Assembly (NCBI RefSeq): GCF_902497875.1
Contig: NZ_CABVHY010000001.1
Location: forward strand, 186,001 to 250,000
Direction of reading: 5' to 3'
Length of the DNA stretch: 64,000 nt
Source: Pseudomonas fluorescens
Lineage (GTDB): Bacteria; Pseudomonadota; Gammaproteobacteria; Pseudomonadales; Pseudomonadaceae
This document shows positions 36,906 through 45,533 of the stretch, piece after piece (positions within the stretch are counted from its first letter, which is position 1; each line of letters opens with the position of its first letter). Both the position numbers and the translations under genes were made by a program. The notes beneath the pieces are model-generated. The model had not been told where the DNA came from and searched no databases. It saw only the letters and a program-made list of their open reading frames with translations.

Positions 36906-37607
36906 TTAAACACCTGCCACGCCGACCGTCATTCCACCGCAGACGTACAGCACTTGACCGGTGACAAAGCCACTTCGGGCGTCTAGAAAGAACGCGGCAG
37001 CCTGGGCGATATCGTCCGGCATGCCCAAGCGCTTGACGGGAATCGAATCGATGATGGCCTGAGTGCGGGGGCTGTCTGGTGGATTGGCGCGCTCGAACAA
37101 TTCAGTACGGATCGGGCCAGGGCCGATAGCGTTGGCCGTGATACCAAAGCGGCCCAACTCCAGCGACCAGACCCGGGTCATACCTAATAATCCTGCCTTG
37201 GTAGCGGCATAGGCGCTGCGTAGCTCTTTGCCCAAGGCCGCGCGTGAAGACATGTTGAGGATGCGCCCGAAACCAGCCTCTTTCATGCCGGGCAACAGGG
37301 CTTGCATGCATTGCAGCGAGCAGCGCAGGTTGAGTGCCCAGACCTGCTCCAGCTCCTCAAGGCTTTGCTCTTGCGCGCTGTTGGGGCAGACCATGCCGAC
37401 GTTGTTGACCAGTCGGGTGATAGGCCCGCCGGCAAGCGCTTGTTCCAGCGCCTGCGCGGTGGCTTTCACATTACTGAGGTCGGCAATAAGGCCATCTCCG
37501 ATACGGTCGATAATCACCGGTTCGAAGCCGTCTTCAATGCAACGCTGAGCAATCGCGGCGCCAATACCTGAGGCGCCGCCAGTAATCAGTACTCGTTCTT
37601 TGGACAT
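36906..37607 (-). CDS. Short-chain dehydrogenase/reductase
   Basis: This 233-residue classical SDR has the NAD(P) motif VLITGGASGIGAAIAQRC, the NNVG motif, the catalytic Ser in NMSSRAALG and the Tyr-Lys pair in YAATKAG, with the C-terminal FVTGQVLYVCGGMTVG. The ATG at 37607 follows AAGGAAC; the longer frame to 37697 runs into an inverted repeat and is rejected. It probably oxidises a hydroxy intermediate of the surrounding pathway. Confidence 0.9.
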   Translation of the reverse strand: MSKERVLITGGASGIGAAIAQRCIEDGFEPVIIDRIGDGLIADLSNVKATAQALEQALAGGPITRLVNNVGMVCPNSAQEQSLEELEQVWALNLRCSLQCMQALLPGMKEAGFGRILNMSSRAALGKELRSAYAATKAGLLGMTRVWSLELGRFGITANAIGPGPIRTELFERANPPDSPRTQAIIDSIPVKRLGMPDDIAQAAAFFLDARSGFVTGQVLYVCGGMTVGVAGV

Positions 37608-37621
37608 AGGTGTGTTCCTTG

Positions 37622-37782
37622 AGTGGCCTGTGTGGCTAGTTCTGTTAGTCAACTTCGGCGCCAGAAGTCCATATCCTGCGTTGCTGTTCCTCGCCATAGC
37701 GGGCTATGACTCGTCACAGCGCCTTGGCTATGGACTTCTGGCATCCGAATTTGAGCTAACAAACTAGCCACACAGGCCACTA
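37622..37782. repeat. 161-bp long hairpin repeat (MITE-like)
   Basis: Two arms of about 52 bp face each other: AGTGGCCTGTGTGGCTAGTT begins the left arm (37622) and its exact complement ends the right arm (37781). Further inside, GCCAGAAGTCCATA (37660-37673) pairs with TATGGACTTCTGGC. The centre carries a smaller palindrome CATAGC-GG-GCTATG. The stop codon of the cyclase gene (37780-37782) lies in the right end. It has no coding capacity. It could be a miniature transposable element or an unusually large transcription-termination structure. Confidence 0.8.
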
Positions 37783-38832
37783 GACTGTTGCGACAGGATT
37801 CAATGGCGCACCCACGGCTCCCGGCAGGCGCAAGGGTGGGGCGGTCAGCAGAAAACGATTGCGCTGGTGGGCGCGTAACCATTTGGCCAGAGGCGTGAGG
37901 TGCCACAGTTCGCCCAGGTGAATACCCAGCTTGAACAGGCAGTGGTGATGCAATGGCATGACTGAGCAACAGCCATCGCCATGCCCGTTAGGGAAGATTT
38001 CCACCGAGTAATTGTCGGCAGCGATAGCGACCAATCCGCTGTCAGTGATCCATTGCAGCAGACGCTGGTCATTACCGTCGAGCACCGCTCCGAGCGAGTC
38101 CAGGACCTGGGGGTCCGGTTGCTTGTTCATCCCAAGCAGCGCTTCGGCGTAACCGGTGTGCAGGCAGACAATATCGCCAGGTTCGACCTTCACCTGATCG
38201 GCATCGAGCACGTACATCAATTCGTCATAGCCAATATGGGTCCGGGCATCGCCGTAGTGATGGTGCAGGTCGATCATCACGCCACGGCCTTGCACGCAGG
38301 TTTCGGCCATGCGTTCGATGCCCAGGGCGTGGGCGCATGAAGTGCTGTGGGGGGGGATTTCGCCCTCAAAGCCGCAATCGGCGATATCGCTGGGGCCAAC
38401 GACATCAATGCCCGCTGCGTAGCCATTGTAATAAAGCGGCTCAGCCACTCCGTCGCCGTTGGCGTCAAACAGGGCACCAACGTGAGAGAGGGCATCCCAC
38501 TGGGTGGAATACTGCAAATGCAGAATGGCCAGGTCGTCGCTCAGCACGTCGGGGCGGCCAGCCTGGATGCGGTCGTACTGATAATTCATGTTGACCCCGC
38601 CTTTACGCAGCAAGGGACGCAGAATCGGTGGCCGGCGATTGACGTTCATGGCATTGCCGCCCGGGTAATCCAGCGGCAGGCTCAAGCAGAAAGCCAGGCC
38701 TTCGCGGACCTCGGCGATGCCCTGCAGAACCTTGTCAGCGGTGAGCAGGTTGAGTCGCCCCTTCTGATCGTCGGGGCCAAAATCTCCCCAGTTCGAACCT
38801 TCGGGACGATGTTTCCAACGGTGATGGGTCAT
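37780..38832 (-). CDS. Cyclase-family metalloprotein (kynurenine-formamidase-like)
   Basis: This 350-residue member of the cyclase family (PF04199 type) has the metal-site region LQYSTQWDALSHVG corresponding to the HxGTHxDxPxH motif, then HSTSCAHALGIERM and DLHHHYGDARTHIGYDEL, with the C-terminal DGCCSVMPLHHHCLFKLGIH. Enzymes of this family hydrolyse amide, lactone or ring bonds with Zn or Mn. AAGGAAGGCCGC precedes the ATG. It lies in the minus-strand catabolic block, so ring opening or lactone hydrolysis is plausible. Confidence 0.86.
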   Translation of the reverse strand: MTHHRWKHRPEGSNWGDFGPDDQKGRLNLLTADKVLQGIAEVREGLAFCLSLPLDYPGGNAMNVNRRPPILRPLLRKGGVNMNYQYDRIQAGRPDVLSDDLAILHLQYSTQWDALSHVGALFDANGDGVAEPLYYNGYAAGIDVVGPSDIADCGFEGEIPPHSTSCAHALGIERMAETCVQGRGVMIDLHHHYGDARTHIGYDELMYVLDADQVKVEPGDIVCLHTGYAEALLGMNKQPDPQVLDSLGAVLDGNDQRLLQWITDSGLVAIAADNYSVEIFPNGHGDGCCSVMPLHHHCLFKLGIHLGELWHLTPLAKWLRAHQRNRFLLTAPPLRLPGAVGAPLNPVATV

Positions 38833-38955
38833 GCGGCCTTCCTTTTTTTTATAAATCGCAGGCGGCCGTCAGCCGCTCATGGGCTTGAGCCTCCTTCTCT
38901 CAGGCTCGCGTAGCACCGGCAATTCTGTGTTCTGTAGCCTGGCATCAAGTGTTGT

Positions 38956-39879
38956 TCACACCGCTGGGGCCGCACTGTCCGAGGCGTGGCACCATTCGAC
39001 CAGGCTGTTGGCGAAATCACGGGCAAACGACGAAAGCCCGTCAAAATCCTGCGCGCACAGCTGGAAGGTACGGACCGCCCAAGGATCGAGCAGGGTGCAC
39101 GACCCGATGTTTTGTTGGCCCTTGAGCCGGGTGAATCCGGCCTGGGGCACGATGGCAATTCCGGCACCGGCTTCGACCATCCGGAAAATCGCATCGGAGC
39201 TCGCCACCTGTACGCGAATCGTCAACGGCGTGTGCAGCGCAGCGGCGGCCCGACTGAGGAATACGTGGATCGCGCTGCCTTCGAGCAAAGAGACGAAGGC
39301 GTATTGCAGGGCTTCTTTGAAAAATACTTCGCTGTTGGCCAGTATGGGATGCCCGAGTGGGGCGATGACCATCAGGCGGCTGGACACCAGCGGCACGCTT
39401 TGCAGCCCGTCGGTGACCACGCTGCCTGAGACGATTCCAAGATCGGCGCCACCATCGCGAATGCTGCGCACAATGTCGTCGCTGAGGCGCTCGCGCATGT
39501 CGATATGCACGTCCGGATGGGTCTTCAGGTACTCGCCCACGACAGGCGGCAAGTATTCGGTGATGGCCGTGGTATTGGCCAGCAACCGCAGCTGGCCCTT
39601 GAGACCAATGGCATATTCCTGCAGGTCACCTGTGAGCAATGCAAGCTGCGCGAGGATCACTCGCGCATGTTGCAGATAGGTCTTGCCCGCGTTGGTCAGC
39701 GTCACGCCCTGAGGTGAGCGTTCAAGCAGGCGCATGCCCAGGTTGTCTTCAAGGTTCTTGATGCGATTGCTGGTCGCGGGTACCGAGAGAAACGAACGCT
39801 CGGCGCCTCGAGTCAGGCTGCTGGTTTCCGCAATGTTGATGAACAGGCGGAAGTCAGTGATATCAAAATGGGTCGCCAT
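38956..39879 (-). CDS. LysR-family regulator of the catabolic block
   Basis: This 307-residue protein has an N-terminal HTH (FRLFINIAETSSLTRGAERS, then FLSVPATSNRIKNLEDNLG) and a LysR effector domain (GLKGQLRLLANTTAITEYLP). The HTH helix has Pro and is of the CbbR/CatR-distant type that often lies inside the operon it controls. It shares its strand with the flanking genes, so divergent autoregulation is not obvious here. The ligand is presumably a pathway intermediate. Confidence 0.9.
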   Translation of the reverse strand: MATHFDITDFRLFINIAETSSLTRGAERSFLSVPATSNRIKNLEDNLGMRLLERSPQGVTLTNAGKTYLQHARVILAQLALLTGDLQEYAIGLKGQLRLLANTTAITEYLPPVVGEYLKTHPDVHIDMRERLSDDIVRSIRDGGADLGIVSGSVVTDGLQSVPLVSSRLMVIAPLGHPILANSEVFFKEALQYAFVSLLEGSAIHVFLSRAAAALHTPLTIRVQVASSDAIFRMVEAGAGIAIVPQAGFTRLKGQQNIGSCTLLDPWAVRTFQLCAQDFDGLSSFARDFANSLVEWCHASDSAAPAV

Positions 39880-39970
39880 TATTGTTCAACTTCTTGGTCA
39901 GAGATGACCCAAGGTAATGGCAGTCGCCATCGCCTGTCCATAAACCAGCGGCAGCGTCTGGACCACCGGT

Positions 39971-40861
39971 TTACCACTGCGCCGGCTCAAAGAGAAAGCC
40001 ATCGCCCTGGCGCCGGATATAGCCGCAATGTGGCTCGCCAAAGTGCACCGGCATGATCAGTGCTTCCCGATCGGCGGCGCGGTTGAGGAACTCCATTCGC
40101 GTAGTGCGGGCAGTGTCTTCCCAGATGCAATAACCCGAATTCACGTCTGGACGGACGATCTGAATAGGGCTGTGCAAGATGTCGCCACAGAACAGACCTT
40201 CCTCACCGCGAGAGCGCACACGGAATACCACTTGCCCGGGGCTGTGTCCTGGCGCAGGCTCGACCACCAGGCAATCGGCGATTTCCTGTGGCGACTCCAT
40301 CATTACGCCAAGCCCTTCGTCGATGATTGGCATGACACTGTCAAAGAACGAATCACCGAACACGTCGATGACGCCTGGCTCCTTGTTCTTGCCTTCCTTG
40401 CAGAAGTCGAAGTCTTCCTTGGGAATGTAGTAACGGGCATTGGGGAATGTCGGTACCCAGCGTCCGTCTTGCCATGTGGTGTTCCAGCCGACGTGATCGG
40501 CGTGCAGGTGCGTCATTACGACATGGGTTACTTTTTCCGGAGCCGCACCCGCAGCGGTCATCCATTCGCGCACCAGGGTATTGAGCATGTTCATCCGGGG
40601 GATGCCCGCACGCGGTTTGAAGTTTCCGACTCCGGTATCGACCACGATGATGTTGCTACCGGCGTGGACCACCCAGAACTGAATGGTCACGATCAATTTG
40701 TTCATGTGGGGCACCCAATGATTAGGTGCCATCAATTGGTGGTGCTCTTCGAGTACGCTGCGGTCGATAGAGGGGAACAGAAAAGCCGGATCGTGGGTCG
40801 GTCCTGCGTATTCGAGGATTCGGGTGACTTTGATATCGCCGATCATGCGTGACTGCATCAT
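39971..40861 (-). CDS. MBL-fold metallohydrolase
   Basis: This 296-residue metallo-beta-lactamase-fold protein has the HxHxDH motif (VVMTHLHADHVGWNT), a downstream Asp in FCGDILHSPIQIV and His ligands in PAPGHSPGQVVF and MPVHFGEPHCG. Its overall pattern is that of quorum-quenching lactonase-like or methyl-parathion-hydrolase-like enzymes (GNFKPRAGIPRMNMLNT in the loop). No signal peptide is seen, so it is cytoplasmic. In this cluster a lactonase or thioesterase role is reasonable. GAGGAAAA precedes the start. Confidence 0.88.
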   Translation of the reverse strand: MMQSRMIGDIKVTRILEYAGPTHDPAFLFPSIDRSVLEEHHQLMAPNHWVPHMNKLIVTIQFWVVHAGSNIIVVDTGVGNFKPRAGIPRMNMLNTLVREWMTAAGAAPEKVTHVVMTHLHADHVGWNTTWQDGRWVPTFPNARYYIPKEDFDFCKEGKNKEPGVIDVFGDSFFDSVMPIIDEGLGVMMESPQEIADCLVVEPAPGHSPGQVVFRVRSRGEEGLFCGDILHSPIQIVRPDVNSGYCIWEDTARTTRMEFLNRAADREALIMPVHFGEPHCGYIRRQGDGFLFEPAQW

Positions 40862-40895
40862 GGAGTGTTTTCCTCTTTTCTCTTATAAGGCTCAG

Positions 40896-41756
40896 CTAGG
40901 CAGCGTGCCCGCTGATGGCGACCCGATGTTCAGGTTTGGCCATGAAAGCTTGGTAAGTCTCGGCGCCAGTACGGCCCTCAAGAATGTAGTGCTCAAGCAG
41001 GGCGCTTACCCAGCGCGGGCTCTGCACCGGCATGAAGTGCCCCGAGGCAACGTGTAGCGCTTCGATGTGGTTGGCAAAACCCGCGAGTCGATTGATTTCT
41101 GCGGGCGGGCGCAAGCCATCATATTCACCTGCGACCAGCAGTGTATGGAGTGGCAGGCGCGGCAGGTCGACCTCAAGCTCCATGCGCGCAAGCATCGCGA
41201 AGATAGCGGCGAAGCTGTGTGGGTCTGCGCTCAGCCAGCGAAGGTTGAAACGATCGAATGCAGCCGCGTCTGTTCGCAAAGGCGCGGGCCAGGTCTTGTC
41301 CAGCAGCGCCGGGATCAGCGTTTTCAATCCTTCTTGGCGAATCGTGCTGGCGCGTTCCAGGGTGGCCTCGCGGGCGGTGGGCGCCACGCCACAGGCAGGC
41401 GCCAGTCCGATCAGGTGGCTGACTCGCTGCGGATAAAGGGCCGCGAAACGAATGGCAATGGCAGCGCCTACCGCGACACCGACCAATGCCAAGGGCCCCT
41501 TGATCTGCAGCCTGTCCAACAATGCCGCGAGATCATGGATGTGTGCATCGAGATCAATTTCGCCGAGGATTTTTTCTGAAAGTCCTGAGCCGCGCACGTC
41601 ATAGCGCAATGTCTGGAACTTCCCTTGGAGGAGAGTGCAAACCTGGTCCCAGCTTTCCAGGGTGCCGCCCATTTCATGAATCAATACCAGCGCCGGCCCG
41701 GTCTTCGGGCTCAGTTCATAGCGCAGTACCTGGTTGTTTACCTTCACCCAGTTCAT
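40896..41756 (-). CDS. Alpha/beta-hydrolase (PcaD-like) with Ala at the nucleophile position
   Basis: The protein has 286 residues and begins MNWVKVNNQVLRYELSPKTG. The oxyanion region is LVLIHEMGGTLESWDQV, the acid residue lies in VAGEYDGLRPP and the His in VASGHFMPVQSP, as in 3-oxoadipate enol-lactonase. The nucleophile elbow reads GVAVG instead of GxSxG: the codon is GCG (Ala), one base from TCG (Ser). It may be an inactive homologue, a non-hydrolytic enzyme, or a recent mutation. The start at 41756 follows GAGGCAGCGAC, 13 bp after the thiolase stop. Confidence 0.85.
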   Translation of the reverse strand: MNWVKVNNQVLRYELSPKTGPALVLIHEMGGTLESWDQVCTLLQGKFQTLRYDVRGSGLSEKILGEIDLDAHIHDLAALLDRLQIKGPLALVGVAVGAAIAIRFAALYPQRVSHLIGLAPACGVAPTAREATLERASTIRQEGLKTLIPALLDKTWPAPLRTDAAAFDRFNLRWLSADPHSFAAIFAMLARMELEVDLPRLPLHTLLVAGEYDGLRPPAEINRLAGFANHIEALHVASGHFMPVQSPRWVSALLEHYILEGRTGAETYQAFMAKPEHRVAISGHAA

Positions 41757-41769
41757 GTCGCTGCCTCGC

Positions 41770-42966
41770 TCAGACGCGCTCGAAGATCGCGGCCATACCC
41801 TGGCCGCCGCCGATGCACATGGTTTCCAGTCCATAACGCACATCGCGTCGGCGCATTTCATGGAGCAGGGTGGTCATGATGCGCAGGCCGGTGGCGCCAA
41901 TCGGGTGCCCTAAAGAAATACCCGAGCCGTTGACATTGACCCGCTCGATATCCTGGATGTCCCAGGCGCGCAAGACCGCCAGCGCCTGTGCGGCAAAGGC
42001 TTCGTTGACCTCGATCAGGCCCATGTCAGCCAGGCTCAGACCTGTGCGTTGAAGCAGTTTGGCCACGGCGGGCACCGGGCCGATACCCATGCGTGCCGGG
42101 TCACAACCGGCCGAGGACCAGTCCACCAGCCGAGCGATCGGCTGCAGGTTATGCCGTGCAGCGTATTCGCGGGACACCACCAGGCAACCGGCAGCGGCAT
42201 CATTTTGCTGGCTGGAGTTGCCCGCCGTGCACACCCCATCGGGCAACAGTGTGCGCAGGCTTGCCATGGTTTCCAGGCTGGCATCAGCGCGGATGCCTTC
42301 GTCCATGCTCACGCGTTCGCTTGCGCCACGTTTACGCGGCACGTCAAGGGCAATGACCTCGTCGGCAAATCGTCCTTCGCGCCATGCTGTCGCTGCATTC
42401 AAGTGGCTGCGAACGGCGAAGCGGTCAGCTTCTTCACGAGAAATATGGTAATCGCGGGCCAGGTTTTCAGCGGTCTCTGGCATGCCCGAAATGCGACCAA
42501 AACGCGTCTCGGGCTGTGAGCGCTCACGGCCTCGTTCCAGTCGGTCGTGCATTTTTACACTGCCGGCACGCGCGCCCCAGCGCATGTCGTTGCTGTAGTA
42601 CTCAATGTTGCTCATGCTCTCGACGCCGATGACCATGACAGCTTCGGCGTGGCCTGTCTGGATGCGCATCGCTGCATCGGCGATGGCCTGCAGGCCCGAA
42701 CCGCAGCGTCGGTCTAGCGAGTAACCCGGCACCTCAATGGGCAAGTCGGCCAGCAGCGCGGCATAACGACCCATGCAAGGCGCCTCACTGTTGGCGTAAG
42801 ACTGGGAAACGATGACTTCATCCAGAGAGTCAGGGGCGAGGTTCAGGCGACTCACCAGGGTACGAATCACGGTCGCCGCGAGTTGATCGGCAGTCAGTGA
42901 GGCGAGTGCGCCACCAAATTTACCGATGGGTGTTCTCAGGGGCGACACGATCAAAGCGTCTTTCAT
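41770..42966 (-). CDS. Thiolase (acetyl-CoA acyltransferase, PcaF/FadA-like)
   Basis: This 398-residue thiolase has all catalytic residues: nucleophile Cys in LDRRCGSGLQAIA, His in GHPIGATGLRIMT and the second Cys in CIGGGQGMAAIF. It begins MKDALIVSPLRTPIGKFGGA; AAAGG precedes the ATG at 42966. The longer frame to 43107 extends into the repeat element and is rejected. It would cleave a 3-oxoacyl-CoA such as 3-oxoadipyl-CoA with CoA, and it leads the minus-strand block. Confidence 0.93.
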   Translation of the reverse strand: MKDALIVSPLRTPIGKFGGALASLTADQLAATVIRTLVSRLNLAPDSLDEVIVSQSYANSEAPCMGRYAALLADLPIEVPGYSLDRRCGSGLQAIADAAMRIQTGHAEAVMVIGVESMSNIEYYSNDMRWGARAGSVKMHDRLERGRERSQPETRFGRISGMPETAENLARDYHISREEADRFAVRSHLNAATAWREGRFADEVIALDVPRKRGASERVSMDEGIRADASLETMASLRTLLPDGVCTAGNSSQQNDAAAGCLVVSREYAARHNLQPIARLVDWSSAGCDPARMGIGPVPAVAKLLQRTGLSLADMGLIEVNEAFAAQALAVLRAWDIQDIERVNVNGSGISLGHPIGATGLRIMTTLLHEMRRRDVRYGLETMCIGGGQGMAAIFERV

Positions 42967-43089
42967 CACGCAGGTACCTTTTATTATGGGCGTGTGCGAC
43001 ATGTTCGACCCAGCATGGCGGAGGTGGGTCTGGCAGACAATTTCGTTTAGCGAAAGGCTGCGTTTCGTGCTGCTTAACCACCGCCCCTT

Positions 43090-43957
43090 GGCGTAATGCT
43101 TTTTCACTTAAGAAAATGGGTGGCGGCCTGAAAGCCGACCGGGTTTTTGATGGTGTACATATCCGTTGCTGCGGTAACGGCGACTTAGGGTTCCGCCCTC
43201 ACGGCGGGTCACTTGGAAAAGCCCCAAGTAACCAAGGGCTCTTGCCCCTTTCGTTCGGTGCCTCGCTAAGGCTCGGCATACCCTCGCTCCGGTCCTGCTC
43301 CGTGGGCCCGCCGCCATCGGCCATCCATGGCCGGGGGCGGCTAACCCGGCATCCATGCCGGGTTGCCCACTGCGCAGAACCTGTGCTCGGCCTCTCGAGG
43401 GGGCGTGCACCGCAACAGCCAAAGCGAGGCGGCCTACCGGCCGGCCTATCCTTTGAAGCGTACGCGTTCTGACCTGATTCCCGCGCGGGAACGACCAACA
43501 CACCCCCTGTCCACCCCCTGTAGGAGCTGTCGAGCGAAGCGAGGCTGCGATCTTTTGATCTTGCCGTTGCTTTTGCCGTTGCCGTTGCTTTGGCTGTAGA
43601 TCTGCCGCCCCTTTCCCAGAGGCCGAACGTAGGCGTTGCGCAGGGGGCACCGCGGCAAGGATGCCGCGGTAGCCGCCCCCGGCCATGGATGGCCGATGGC
43701 GGCGGGCCCCCGGAGCAATGCCGGAGTGAGGGCATGCCGAGCCTAAGCGAGGCACCGAATGGCGGGGCAAGAGCCCTTGGTTACTTGGGGCTTTTCCAAG
43801 TGACCCGCCGTAAGGGCGGAACCCTAAGTCGCCGTGACAGTAGCAACGGATATGTACCCAATCTACAAAATACATGCCGACCGCCTCTTGATCCACCGCC
43901 CCCTCGCTACGCCTGTGTGTGCCTGAAACCCCGAACTTAAGTGAACAGCATTACGCC
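43090..43957. repeat. 868-bp inverted-repeat element
   Basis: The ends mirror each other: GGCGTAATGCT (43090-43100) then TTCACTTAAG on the left, and CTTAAGTGAA then AGCATTACGCC (43947-43957) on the right. Inside, long imperfect arms (43155 to about 43425 and about 43590 to 43857) pair over several hundred bases, for example GTACATATCCGTTGCT with AGCAACGGATATGTAC. The centre carries a REP-like unit. All frames here are mirror artefacts of one another, so no gene is called. It resembles the large intergenic inverted repeats scattered in Pseudomonas genomes. Confidence 0.85.
43519..43560. repeat. REP-like unit inside the element
   Basis: TGTAGGAGCTGTCGAGCGAA followed by GCGAGGCTGCGATCTTTTGA is of the Pseudomonas REP type (GTAGGAGC...GCGAGGCTGCGATC). 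It is followed by a short run of TTGCCGTTGC-type microrepeats. Confidence 0.65.
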
Positions 43958-44104
43958 CTTTGCGCGAGGGGTGTTTTCCTCAGCGCAAGTACCGCTTAAG
44001 CAAATCCCAATACCCAAGCTGTAACGGGCTGCCCATGCTGGCTGCGCCCTCAGCGTCCGACGCCGTGGCGACCCAATAAAAACAATTATCGGAAACCACC
44101 TCCC

Positions 44105-45343
44105 ATGCAAAAGCTTCCCGTGGCGCATGCGTGCGCGCTTACCTGTCTAGCGCCAATCCTGGCCCTTCCTTGCATCGCCCAAGCTGACTTTCTCGGCGAC
44201 AGCAGCACCACGCTCAGTCTGCGCAACTTTTACTTCAACCGTGATTTTCGCCAGGACAATGCGACCCAGTCCAAGCGCGAAGAGTGGGCGCAAGGTTTCA
44301 TGTTTAACGCTAAATCGGGCTACACCGAAGGCCCGGTTGGCTTCGGCGTAGACCTGTATGCCGCGCTAGGGGTAAAACTGGATTCATCCGACGCCCGCGC
44401 AGGCACCGGTTTGCTGCCTAACGCATTTGGCAATGCTGGGCCGGATGAGTACAGCGATCTGTCGGGGGTGTTCAAGGCCAAAGTGTCGAAAACCGAACTT
44501 AAAGTCGGTGGTTTGATGCCTAAGTCTCCCGTAGCGCTGTCCAGCGATGCGCGGCTGTTGCCGCCGTTTTTCAACGGTGTCGCCCTGACGTCCACTGACG
44601 TGGACAACCTGATGATTGATGTCGGGCAATTTCGCAGCGTCAACTATCGCAACTCCAGCGGTAACCACGATGACCTGAGGACGGGTAACTATTCGGCCAG
44701 CAGTGATCGTTTCGATTACGCCGGTGCGGCCTATACGTTCGGTCCGCAGCTGACGGCCTCTTTTTGGCGGGCGGAGCTGGAAGATGTCTACCAGCAGAAT
44801 TACTACGGTTTGTTGGCCTCTCACACGCTCGGCAGTTGGACGCTCGGCGGTAATCTGGGTTATTTCGATTCTTCCGAGGCGGGATCCCAACGGGCAGGAA
44901 AGATCGACAACGGCCTGACTTCGGTGCTGTTGTCGGCCAATCTGGGTGGGCATACCTGGCGGGTCGGCTATCAGGATAGCCGCGGACGTTCACCGTTTCC
45001 CTTTTTGCAGGATGCTGATCCTAACGTCGCCAACGTGGTGCAAATCCTTGACTTTACCCGCGCCCACGAGAGCTCATGGCAAGCTCGCTACGATGTGAAC
45101 ATGGCCACCTATGGCGTGCCGGGCCTGACCTTTCTCGCGCGCTATTTGCGAGGCGACGGGTTCGAGGTGGCGGGTAGCAACGCCCAAGAGTGGGAACGCG
45201 ATCTGGACGTGAGCTACGTCATCCAGAGCGGACCGCTGAAGAACCTCGGAATGCGCTGGCGCAACGCCATGGTGCGCTCCGATGCGCTGGGAGACCTGGA
45301 CGAAAACCGGTTGATCCTGTCGTACACCTATGCGTTCAAATAA
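44105..45343 (+). CDS. OprD-family outer-membrane porin
   Basis: The 412-residue protein has a signal peptide (LAPILALPCIAQA) and the OprD start pattern DSSTTLSLRNFYFNRDF, followed by alternating beta-strands (EEWAQGFMFNAKSGYTEGPV) and the C-terminal strand ending in Phe-Lys (ENRLILSYTYAFK). It forms an eighteen-strand channel for carboxylates or basic amino acids. It stands at the left border of the acyl-CoA operon region and would admit the substrate through the outer membrane. Confidence 0.92.
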   Translation: MQKLPVAHACALTCLAPILALPCIAQADFLGDSSTTLSLRNFYFNRDFRQDNATQSKREEWAQGFMFNAKSGYTEGPVGFGVDLYAALGVKLDSSDARAGTGLLPNAFGNAGPDEYSDLSGVFKAKVSKTELKVGGLMPKSPVALSSDARLLPPFFNGVALTSTDVDNLMIDVGQFRSVNYRNSSGNHDDLRTGNYSASSDRFDYAGAAYTFGPQLTASFWRAELEDVYQQNYYGLLASHTLGSWTLGGNLGYFDSSEAGSQRAGKIDNGLTSVLLSANLGGHTWRVGYQDSRGRSPFPFLQDADPNVANVVQILDFTRAHESSWQARYDVNMATYGVPGLTFLARYLRGDGFEVAGSNAQEWERDLDVSYVIQSGPLKNLGMRWRNAMVRSDALGDLDENRLILSYTYAFK

Positions 45344-45373
45344 CTGAATTAACCGCGCTCCACTGAAACCAGA

Positions 45374-45401
45374 AAAGGACCCCAGAGACTGGTGGTCCTT
45401 T
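45374..45401. terminator. Terminator between porin and IclR genes
   Basis: AAAGGACC and GGTCCTTT form an 8-bp stem with a 12-nt loop. On the minus strand it is followed by a T-run (CCTTTTCT), so it best serves the IclR gene and may also stop porin transcription. Confidence 0.6.
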
Positions 45402-45533
45402 GGCGGTATCGCCCCATCGCCCGCCAGCCAGTCGACTGGAAATGATCCAGGCCCTGAGCGGTATCTGACTCAAGCAGTTCGTCTGTTGTTACAGGCCGGG
45501 CTGAAGGTTGAGGTTCTTTTTTGTGAATGCCAT

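Noticed and set aside
42967..43107. N-terminal extension of the thiolase
   Set aside because: The extra 47 residues run into the repeat element and have no thiolase similarity; the ATG at 42966 has the normal thiolase start.
43108..43896. Long minus-strand frame (262 codons) in the repeat element
   Set aside because: It lies in the inverted-repeat arms; mirror-image frames occur on both strands and the translation lacks any domain pattern.
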